64,000 nt of DNA from Gloeocapsa sp. PCC 7428. GTDB taxonomy: Bacteria > Cyanobacteriota > Cyanobacteriia > Cyanobacteriales > Chroococcidiopsidaceae. The stretch is from positions 4,840,001-4,904,000 of the forward strand of contig NC_019745.1 in assembly GCF_000317555.1 (NCBI RefSeq), given 5' to 3'. Under the pieces are notes generated by a model, which ran no database searches, was not told the origin of the DNA, and saw nothing but the letters and a program-made list of their open reading frames with translations. The position numbers and the translations under genes were made by a program. Positions 57,135 through 64,000 of the stretch are shown piece after piece (position 1 is the first letter of the stretch; each line of letters starts with the position of its first letter).

Positions 57135-58468
57135 GCTTTCTGTTGAGCAACAGAAATATTACTGTAAAGTAAAAAAAGTAGCCCAATCCCTGTTAAAAAT
57201 GCAAAGTAGCCTTGGATAAAAGTTTCTGGATCGCTCGATAAAAAATCCATCCAAATTTGAGCGATCGCTGTATACATAAAAGGCATCCAAAATATTTGAT
57301 TGACGTGTTTAATCAACATAGTTTGCAAACAGCGACCAATCCAACCGTAAGTGAAAGCAACAATAAAAAGCCCTGGCCACCACATACTATAAACCCCAAA
57401 CGCCAGAAAACCCGTAGGAATACTAAAATCATTATTTCCTAAAATATACTGAGTGTTATAGTACATAATCGTTTCTGGTGGGACGACTCCTAACAAACGT
57501 TGGGGAATAAGTGAAGCAATAGCATATAAAATATCTGCAAACCAGCGGAACTCATAATCTCGATATAAAGCGACTTCTAATGAATGAACAGGAAACTGAA
57601 AATTATACATGAATTGATAAAAGTTAAAGCCATTATTTGAACCATTCTCAATCGTATTAACGAATATATTAATAACAGCATCTAATCCTTGAGGAAGCGC
57701 TGTTAAACTAAAAAAGAAGACCTTGCCATATAATAGAAAAGACACGGCAAATATTCCGAATAATATATTAAAACTCCACGATATTCTCTTATTTTTTAGA
57801 ATATAAACTAAATAAAAACATAAAAAATAGTTGATAAGATACCCGCGTCCACCAGTCAAAGTAATTGCAATTACAGCAACAATAACTGAAAATACAAAAA
57901 CAGCAATAATAAGTAATGGATTAATTTTTTTATCTTTTTGAAAGAACACTACCGCTCCTAATAAATAAGAAGCGGGCATTGCAAACAAAGTAAAATGCTT
58001 GAAAAAGACAAGTGTCCCACCTTCTACTGCTCGCGCACGAATTAAAGAGGCTTGCGATAAAGCATTGATAAAGCTACCGTACTGTAAACCATATACATAA
58101 ATAGAGATGCTAGAAAATAACAATAACGCAATAGCATAGATGAGAACTGAGTTATTGCGCCGAGTTCTTAAACTAATTTTTTTGCCCCAGTCTATAGCTG
58201 ATTTAGAGTAAAAACTAATGACCACTAAAAAATAGCCAACAAAAATTGCTAAAACAGTTTGAAGTTTATTAGTGTAGAGCGATATCCCTAATCCTAATGA
58301 CGATGCCGCATTCGCAAAATCAAAAGCTAATAAAAATGCTGGCAAAGGATACATCAAGGCAAAGTAAATATTAAATAAAGTGAGAAAATCAAACTTACTT
58401 GATTTCTCGCGAAATATTTCTATAAAGACAATAAGAGCTAGTAAAACTAGGTAAGCTGAATCCAGCAT
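57131..58468 (-). CDS. O-antigen/exopolysaccharide polymerase, Wzy-like
   Basis: A 445-residue integral membrane protein with about twelve predicted helices and a long loop near 255-350 (LTALPQGLDAVINIFVNTIE, NNGFNFYQFMYNFQFPVH). Topology, size and location between glycosyltransferase genes fit a Wzy polymerase of the oligosaccharide repeat-unit type. An arginine in LTGGRGYLINYFLCF near 205 may be one of the catalytic arginines. Wzy proteins have little sequence conservation, so this is by topology and context. DNA is AT-rich with rare GCGATCGC sites, as is usual for wzy genes. Confidence 0.75.
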   Translation of the reverse strand: MLDSAYLVLLALIVFIEIFREKSSKFDFLTLFNIYFALMYPLPAFLLAFDFANAASSLGLGISLYTNKLQTVLAIFVGYFLVVISFYSKSAIDWGKKISLRTRRNNSVLIYAIALLLFSSISIYVYGLQYGSFINALSQASLIRARAVEGGTLVFFKHFTLFAMPASYLLGAVVFFQKDKKINPLLIIAVFVFSVIVAVIAITLTGGRGYLINYFLCFYLVYILKNKRISWSFNILFGIFAVSFLLYGKVFFFSLTALPQGLDAVINIFVNTIENGSNNGFNFYQFMYNFQFPVHSLEVALYRDYEFRWFADILYAIASLIPQRLLGVVPPETIMYYNTQYILGNNDFSIPTGFLAFGVYSMWWPGLFIVAFTYGWIGRCLQTMLIKHVNQIFWMPFMYTAIAQIWMDFLSSDPETFIQGYFAFLTGIGLLFLLYSNISVAQQKA

Positions 58469-58515
58469 CAGGAAGTCTCCTAGGCTATTTTACTAAGCGG
58501 TTTACTGCAAGCATA

Positions 58516-59613
58516 TTATGGAAGATTTAATAGTGTTAAATATTTGGGAACGACTCGGTCAATTGTAAAACACATCGCTCGTTGAATTAACCTATCCTGA
58601 TCGGTAGAAGTGTCTATAATCTGTTGCATTGCCCAAGCCATAGCGCCCACATCTCCAACAGGAACTAACTTTCCATACACTCCGGCATCTAAAATCTCTC
58701 TAGTACCACTTGGGCAATCGGTTGCAATCACCGGACAACCACAAGCCATAGCTTCAATCAGTACAGTTGGTAGCCCTTCCCAGCGTGAAGAAAGAACAAA
58801 AGCGCTAGCCCGACTCATATACGCGTATGGATTAGCCACAAAACCAGGTAAAGCAACATCTTGGCTAATACCGAGAGACGCGATCGCATCTTCGAGTTTA
58901 CTGCGTTCTTCTCCCTCGCCTAAAATGACTAAACGGGCGTGTTTGTTGCGTCTGAGCAAAGCAAATGCTTGAATTAACGTCAAAAAATCTTTCTGCTCAG
59001 ATAACCTTCCTACAGCAAGAAATACAGGTAGAGTATCTTTTTGAAACCACGGATGTTCTAAAGATGCTGTCGCCTGCGCGAGTAGCACATCATCGATCAC
59101 AGGATTATAGATGACACTAATTTTTCCTGATTCTAATTTTAAGTATGTTTCTAAATCATGCACAACGCCTTGCGAAACACCGATAACCGCATCAGCCTGC
59201 GGATAAAACAACTTCATCAAAGGTGGAACTAGTTTACCTCGCCATAACTTACTGCGATCGGCAGATAAAGTATTGTGTTCTACCACGATTAAACGAGTTT
59301 TGGTGCGAACTAATTTCTTTGCTAATATTGCTATAACGTTGGCATGATTAAGATGCGACACCAGCGCCTTAGGCTTTTCTCGGCGCAAGTAATTCGACAA
59401 AGGTAGAATAGCTTTAACGACTCTGCCTGCATTTAAATTGACTATACGTACTTGCGGAGGTACTTGATCTAAATAAGGTCCTTCCGCGCTAGCTAATACT
59501 AAATCGCACAAGACACCTCGTTGTACGAAGCCTTTAAGTAAATTAATTGTTACGCGTTCTGCACCACCGCCGTATAAAGCTGGTAGAAAAAAAGAAATAC
59601 GTTGCGTATCCAT
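58516..59613 (-). CDS. family 4 glycosyltransferase
   Basis: GT-B glycosyltransferase of about 365 residues. SFFLPALYGGGAERVTINLL forms the N-terminal acceptor-domain loop. VEHNTLSADRSKLWRGKL near 116 is typical of the GT4 group of WbnK/PglH-like enzymes. FLAVGRLSEQKDFLTLIQAF near 200-220 starts the donor domain, and SSRWEGLPTVLIEAMACGCP near 275 is the EX7E motif, followed by ATDCPSGTREIL. I use the ATG at 59613; a TTG three codons earlier has no better support. It is similar in order and motifs to the neighbouring gene at 59660. Confidence 0.9.
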   Translation of the reverse strand: MDTQRISFFLPALYGGGAERVTINLLKGFVQRGVLCDLVLASAEGPYLDQVPPQVRIVNLNAGRVVKAILPLSNYLRREKPKALVSHLNHANVIAILAKKLVRTKTRLIVVEHNTLSADRSKLWRGKLVPPLMKLFYPQADAVIGVSQGVVHDLETYLKLESGKISVIYNPVIDDVLLAQATASLEHPWFQKDTLPVFLAVGRLSEQKDFLTLIQAFALLRRNKHARLVILGEGEERSKLEDAIASLGISQDVALPGFVANPYAYMSRASAFVLSSRWEGLPTVLIEAMACGCPVIATDCPSGTREILDAGVYGKLVPVGDVGAMAWAMQQIIDTSTDQDRLIQRAMCFTIDRVVPKYLTLLNLP

Positions 59614-59659
59614 TACTGACAAACTGTTACAACTTTTGACTAGCTAGTAACCACGACTT

Positions 59660-60760
59660 TCACTTTTGTGAAATCACTTCTACGAGTAACGCTTCCCACA
59701 TATTCATCACTTTCTCTAAACTAAACCTTTCTGTAACCTCCACTGCACGAGTTGCGAGACGCTGACGTTCTTTCTCATCCGCTATTAAACGCTCTATTGC
59801 TGTAGCTAATGCTGACACGTCTTCACTCGGTACTAAGATACCATCTACATTGTCACGGATAATTTCTCTAGGACCACTAGGACAATCAGTTGAAATGGCT
59901 GGGAGCCCACAAGCCATTGCTTCGCATAAAGCATTAGGAAAACCTTCATAACGTGAAGACATGACAAAGAATTCTGCCTGCTGCAAAAAGCTAAACGGAT
60001 TTTTAACAATGCCTTGAAGCTGAACGCGTCCCACTAAATTTAATTGACAAATTAAAGCTTCTAACTGCGGACGTAAAGAACCTTCACCAAGTATGATGAG
60101 TTTCCACTGAGGATAGGAATTGGCTACTTGCTCAAAAGCGTGTAATAAAATATCAAAACCTTTTTGTTCTTCTAGTCTACCTATGGCAATAAAAAACGGC
60201 TTTTCTAACTTTAGCGTTGCTAAATTTTCATGCGACACTGATAAGGCAGGATTAGGAATAACATAGCCACGCGACTGTATTGCTGGGGAAAAATAACTTA
60301 ACGCTCTAGCAGTAACTGCGACAACTCGACTAGCTTGAGGGTACGTCAATGTGCGTAGTTTTTCCCAACTTTTGCCAATAGAATACATAGCTGGGTGGTT
60401 TTGCTCATCTACTATCACTGGAATTTTTAATGACCGCGTTGCTAGCAAAGTCAATATATTAGTGGTATCAAGAAAACTAATAACAGCATCAGGTTGTAAC
60501 TGATAAAATGTATTTCTCAAAATGAAAACTCGTCTTAAGTTATGCCAAGTTGCCCACACAAAATTGGGAGATTTTACTGCGAGTCCTAAAGGAATATGCT
60601 TAATGCGAGAATCTAACTCATAAAACGGAGCTATAGAACCATCATCCATCGTTACTAAGGTGATATCCCATCCCTTAGCTGCCCAATAGTTTGCCATAAT
60701 TGACATAACTCGTTCTGCCCCACCAGCGGTTAGGGCATGAATGACTAAGGTTAATCGCAT
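59660..60760 (-). CDS. family 4 glycosyltransferase
   Basis: A 366-residue GT-B enzyme. LVIHALTAGGAERVMSIMAN is the N-terminal loop. VDEQNHPAMYSIGKSWEKLR near 116 and PNPALSVSHENL near 175 are as in GalNAc-alpha-1,4-transferase-like GT4 enzymes. FIAIGRLEEQKGFDILLHAF near 190 opens the donor domain, and SSRYEGFPNALCEAMACGLP near 272 is the EX7E motif with STDCPSGPREI after it. Likely a paralogue of the 58516 gene, adding another sugar of the repeat unit. 37 bases separate the two. Confidence 0.9.
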   Translation of the reverse strand: MRLTLVIHALTAGGAERVMSIMANYWAAKGWDITLVTMDDGSIAPFYELDSRIKHIPLGLAVKSPNFVWATWHNLRRVFILRNTFYQLQPDAVISFLDTTNILTLLATRSLKIPVIVDEQNHPAMYSIGKSWEKLRTLTYPQASRVVAVTARALSYFSPAIQSRGYVIPNPALSVSHENLATLKLEKPFFIAIGRLEEQKGFDILLHAFEQVANSYPQWKLIILGEGSLRPQLEALICQLNLVGRVQLQGIVKNPFSFLQQAEFFVMSSRYEGFPNALCEAMACGLPAISTDCPSGPREIIRDNVDGILVPSEDVSALATAIERLIADEKERQRLATRAVEVTERFSLEKVMNMWEALLVEVISQK

Positions 60761-60818
60761 TGCTCAAGTATTCCTACAGTTTCGATCTACCGAAAAGAAC
60801 GCTTATTTACTATTGTTT

Positions 60819-62180
60819 CTAACTCTGATTATTAATCAGAGAAATTCTTTTGAGATTCTTCTTTGTAAAAAACAAAAGGTACATAAAAGAAAAAACATAA
60901 ACACAGCTTGTTGACAATGCAATACCTTGAATTCCAATCCATTGCATAAAAATATAATTAAATACTATATTAAATATCAAATTAAATAAAGAGACCCACA
61001 TCAGTAAGTGATTGAGCCGCATTGAAGTAATTAGCTTGACAACAAAGATATTGGCAATATAGAAAGGGATTTGTATTGCATACAAAGCCTGAATTTGAGC
61101 AACAACTGTAGTATCGTTAGCTGTAAAAGAGCCTCTCTCAAAGAGTATTCGTGTAACAGGTTCTGAAAACCCAATGAACAGCCCCGTTAATGGTATCGTC
61201 ACTGCAAAAATTAGCAGTATATACTGCTTTAATGTGCGATGTATTCCTTCCCAATCATTACAAGCAACCATCTTAGACAAATAAGGAATAATTGCAGTAC
61301 TCAGTGCTGTTGTTGCTAAAGTTATTGGAAAAGCAATCACTCGATTACCATAGTTAAGCGCTGCTACACTTCCTGGTGCTAGCATTGCTGCCATCGATTG
61401 ATCAACTAAAACAGTACTGCACATCAAAAAAGCTCCGATCGCAGCTGGGGTATACTGATGTATTACTTGCTTGAGAGAACTATCAATTCCATACCATTTG
61501 GGAAATAAAGAAATATCTTGGCGGCGAAGTGCTATTCCTAACAACAACATTTCTAGCACTGTACCGCCGACTAACCCGGCCGCTAGCGCAAAAATGCCCC
61601 AAGGTTGAATTAAGAGAAATAATATTGTCAGGGCTGGTGTAGTAACTGGAGAAAAGGCTGCTAAAGCAAAACGCTCTGCCGCATTTAAAACTGAACCCCA
61701 AACAACAACAATACCGCTTAAAATGACGAGGGGTGCAATTGAATATAGCAATCGATAAGTGAGGTTTAGCTTTTCTGCATCAAACCCACCTGCTATCCAG
61801 GGTAAATAGATTGGCGCACCTATTACCATAATGATAGTCGTTACTCCTAGCAATGCTAATCCCCAAACCATAGTTCCTGAGAAAAGCTGATGTGCCGCTT
61901 TGACTCCTTGCTGTTCTTGAACTTGAATATATGTAGGAACTAACGCCGCATTAAAAGAGCCAGCTATCACATTAATGACGAAAGCAGGCAATAATAAAGC
62001 TATCAAAAATGCATCTATTGCATCTCCAGTCCCAAACCGCCAAGCAATGACTAACTCTTTACCTACAGCTACCACTTTAACAAGTAAAGTTAATGTAGCA
62101 ATTGTAATAGCTGCTCCAAAAATTTTACGATTGATGGAGCCGTTTGTCAGCTTTTCCCATGTGTTAAATAGTTTTTGCAC
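60819..62180 (-). CDS. MurJ/Wzx-like lipid-linked oligosaccharide flippase
   Basis: A 453-residue member of the MOP exporter superfamily, MurJ (MviN) branch, with about twelve helices. TLLVKVVAVGKELVIAWRFG near 31 and AFLIALLLPAFVINVIAGSF near 57 match the MurJ-type N-terminus; SGTMVWGLALLGVTTIIMV, NYGNRVIAFPITLATTALST near 275 and RGSFTANDTTVVAQ near 346 are further family marks. In this locus it most likely flips the exopolysaccharide repeat unit (Wzx role) rather than lipid II. It lacks the last two helices of full MurJ (about 510 residues). Translation starts at GTG. It is the first gene of the minus-strand run from 62180. Confidence 0.85.
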   Translation of the reverse strand: MQKLFNTWEKLTNGSINRKIFGAAITIATLTLLVKVVAVGKELVIAWRFGTGDAIDAFLIALLLPAFVINVIAGSFNAALVPTYIQVQEQQGVKAAHQLFSGTMVWGLALLGVTTIIMVIGAPIYLPWIAGGFDAEKLNLTYRLLYSIAPLVILSGIVVVWGSVLNAAERFALAAFSPVTTPALTILFLLIQPWGIFALAAGLVGGTVLEMLLLGIALRRQDISLFPKWYGIDSSLKQVIHQYTPAAIGAFLMCSTVLVDQSMAAMLAPGSVAALNYGNRVIAFPITLATTALSTAIIPYLSKMVACNDWEGIHRTLKQYILLIFAVTIPLTGLFIGFSEPVTRILFERGSFTANDTTVVAQIQALYAIQIPFYIANIFVVKLITSMRLNHLLMWVSLFNLIFNIVFNYIFMQWIGIQGIALSTSCVYVFSFMYLLFFTKKNLKRISLINNQS

Positions 62181-62595
62181 TTGTTAAGGGATAAAAATAG
62201 ACTTCGATACGCGTTTTCAACTTATAATACTTGCTAATAATGGCTAATAATAAATTTTATTTACTAGTGAAGTAGCCTTATTTTTCTATTTTTTTAATTG
62301 AAGAAATGCTAAAGCTAAAACTATTCGTAGTACAAGTAATCCGTATGTATTTATCTAAATATATCAAACTATTTTACAATAATTAAATAGAAATACACAC
62401 TACTTTTTTGTTATTTTTTTAAAAGTGGCAAGAGTTTAACAGTTAGCGTGTATAGTATGGTTGCTACACCTATGATTTGATAAAAGATTAGCTTTTAATT
62501 CTAATTTCTGCCCTACAAAAACATAGCGGAACATTATAATATTTAGTGTTCCGCTGTAGGTGACGCAGGGTTTGTAGAAAAGTTCCTATTTGCAA
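62181..62595. other. AT-rich intergenic region upstream of the flippase gene
   Basis: About 415 bases with no convincing gene. It is very AT-rich, with T-runs at 62278-62300 and near 62405-62422, and must hold the promoter of the minus-strand run that begins with the flippase. The right part contains a strong hairpin (62525-62555). No GCGATCGC site is present. Confidence 0.6.
62525..62555 (-). terminator. candidate intrinsic terminator of the DUF4832-type gene
   Basis: AGCGGAACA (62525-62533) and TGTTCCGCT (62547-62555) form a perfect 9-bp stem with a 13-base AT loop, 40 bases after the stop of the minus-strand gene. On the minus strand ATGTTTTTG follows the stem, giving a U-run. An outer CCTACA/TGTAGG pair can extend it across an eight-base bulge. 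Confidence 0.6.
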
Positions 62596-63999
62596 TTAGC
62601 GGGCGGCGAAGAAGCGCTTAGCAGAATACGGACTTGCTGTTGCTGTCGCATCGACTCTGACATTTTGTAGTAAAGAATTATACCCAGTAGATGGCTCCCA
62701 CACAGACTTATTAGCTAGCCTAATTGAATAATCTGGGCGGTTTCGTAATCTGTAATGAGGATCGGGCAAATTCAAGAGTACTTGATAATCGCCAGCAGCC
62801 ATGTTGTTGGGAAGATTACCTTCAACGTTGACGGCAGTAGTAACACCAGGTGTCCATCGCCGTAAAGATTCGGCTACAGGAAGATAGTACTCTTGCCCAG
62901 TTTGAGTATGGCGGAGAATAACTTCTAGCCTACGGGGGTTATATGGACTAGCCCAACCATCGTTTACTACAGTAAACTTCATCGAAAAAGTACTACCTGG
63001 TTTGATTCTATTTGGCACAGTTGAATTTAAGAGGCGGAAGCGATACCCTAAGCGGCGCTTGATTTCTTCCATACAACCTTGCGTTTGCCACTTCTGATAA
63101 ACTTGTGTTGAATCAGACTGATTAATTGACATTGCGCTCCAGTGCATCTGTGCTAAATCAGCTAAAGTACCTTTGCAGTCAGTATAAGCTAGCGAACTAG
63201 CCACTCCCGCAGGTTCACCGCTTTGCACTACGTATCTAGTATCAAGGTTGAGCCAGGCTTTTTCTTGCGCTACTTGGACAGGATTAACATAGCTGTATGT
63301 TCCCATATCATCTACACCAGCACGAAAAGCATCGTTGTGATGACCAGTTCTAGCTCTAAAAGAACTATTAAATGCCTCTGTAGATGATAGCGGATCGCTG
63401 CCAAGGATCTGCTTTTTATGCTTGAAGTAACGCAGCGCTACCATCCGTTGGTTTGGTAATACAGACAATAGTTTATGTAAAATGTTTTTGGCATTATTAT
63501 TTGCGTCTAAAGTCCAAGAGTCAACATGATTATTGCTAGACTTATGCCATTCTCCCCAGTTACCAATGAAGCCTGCTTCCATATAAGCAATGACATCGTA
63601 GTTAGCTTCTAATAATGGCTTTAATTGGTCTAAGTGGGAAAGAATAACATTTGCAGAAGCATCATCACCCCCACCTAACCAATTGTATGTAAATCGGACA
63701 ATTAATTTGACTCCTGCCTTACGCGCTGTTTGGCAGTCGTTCGATATCATCTCTAGGAAAGACTGCGATATTGGTTTATTTCTGAAGTCAGATAGCAGGT
63801 AGTATTTACGAACTAAAGATATATTATTATTTCTAATCTTCTGTAGCTCAGAGAGTTCTAATGGTGAGATGGCTTTATTGCCAATCGGCTCCATCGAAAC
63901 ATAAAAGCCTCTTTCAGGGTTAGTAAAATTTTCTTCACTACTTGTGTATGACATCGTAGTAGTATCAGAGTTAGCTGCTGCATGGCACAAACCCATCAA
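62596..63999 (-). CDS. DUF4874/DUF4832-domain protein, probably secreted (5' end cut by the window)
   Basis: At least 467 residues. After MGLCHAAANSD, which looks like the end of a signal peptide whose start lies off the window, ENFTNPERGFYVSMEPIG begins the DUF4874-like part, with RFTYNWLGGGDDAS near 100, YMEAGFIGNWGEWHKSSNNH near 138 (two acidic residues, as in a TIM-barrel hydrolase-like site) and GVDDMGTYSYVNPV near 228. The DUF4832-like domain follows with WASPYNPRRLEVILRHTQTG near 350-370 and GDYQVLLNLPDPHYRLRNRP near 410. These proteins may be glycan-active and occur with exopolysaccharide genes. A terminator-like hairpin lies downstream. Confidence 0.8.
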   Translation of the reverse strand: MMGLCHAAANSDTTTMSYTSSEENFTNPERGFYVSMEPIGNKAISPLELSELQKIRNNNISLVRKYYLLSDFRNKPISQSFLEMISNDCQTARKAGVKLIVRFTYNWLGGGDDASANVILSHLDQLKPLLEANYDVIAYMEAGFIGNWGEWHKSSNNHVDSWTLDANNNAKNILHKLLSVLPNQRMVALRYFKHKKQILGSDPLSSTEAFNSSFRARTGHHNDAFRAGVDDMGTYSYVNPVQVAQEKAWLNLDTRYVVQSGEPAGVASSLAYTDCKGTLADLAQMHWSAMSINQSDSTQVYQKWQTQGCMEEIKRRLGYRFRLLNSTVPNRIKPGSTFSMKFTVVNDGWASPYNPRRLEVILRHTQTGQEYYLPVAESLRRWTPGVTTAVNVEGNLPNNMAAGDYQVLLNLPDPHYRLRNRPDYSIRLANKSVWEPSTGYNSLLQNVRVDATATASPYSAKRFFAAR

Positions 64000-64000
64000 A

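Overview
This window is from a cyanobacterial chromosome. The palindrome GCGATCGC (HIP1), typical of many cyanobacteria, is scattered throughout. The 16S gene is followed by a spacer that opens with the cyanobacterial D1-D1' helix. The suf operon sits divergently from a SufR repressor gene, and an NdbB-type NAD(P)H dehydrogenase and Uma2-type proteins fit the same assignment. I cannot name genus or species without a 16S search. I see no CRISPR array, no insertion sequence, no prophage and no tRNA gene.

Layout. 1-1835: start of the 16S-23S spacer, complete 16S gene, leader and promoter of an rRNA operon on the minus strand; the remainder of the operon lies off the left edge. 1936-10094: housekeeping genes (nadC, argS, a cysteine desulfurase, a phospholipase-D-like lipoprotein, ndbB, a HAD phosphatase, a small unknown protein). 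10189-16100: sufR facing sufBCDS across two CAAC-N6-GTTG operators. 16155-19691: short genes, including a DJ-1/isonitrile-hydratase-like enzyme facing a LuxR regulator, a Uma2 protein and TspO. 19963-21720: RTX calcium-binding repeat protein.

21870-28875 is a co-directional five-gene set: family 2 glycosyltransferase, predicted alpha/alpha-toroid enzyme, UPF0104/AglD-like membrane protein and two large GT-C-like membrane proteins. It meets a GH57 branching enzyme tail to tail. 30737-34524 holds a secreted unknown protein, an EcsC-like protein and a gamma-glutamyltransferase-like enzyme. 34513-41124 (minus) is a probable operon of a ferric-type ABC transporter, an AMP-forming ligase resembling plant oxalyl-CoA synthetase (AAE3) and a ketopantoate-reductase-like enzyme. 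41507-44848 (minus) carries a second GT39-like gene and a close paralogue of the 28-kb membrane protein.

47612-63999 is an exopolysaccharide locus of the Wzx/Wzy type: a Wzc-like tyrosine autokinase, DegT aminotransferase, two FemAB-like proteins, initiating sugar transferase, methyltransferase, four GT4 glycosyltransferases, a Wzy-like polymerase, a MurJ/Wzx-like flippase and a DUF4832-type protein cut by the right edge. No outer-membrane Wza-type exporter gene is in the window.

The most distinctive non-coding signal is a 54-bp two-hairpin repeat present three times in the same orientation between genes (4621, 9648, 16647). The most interesting coding observations are a phospholipase-D-like lipoprotein with an EF-hand loop and a ComEA-like DNA-binding tail, the duplicated GT-C module, and the ABC transporter/AAE3-like ligase operon.
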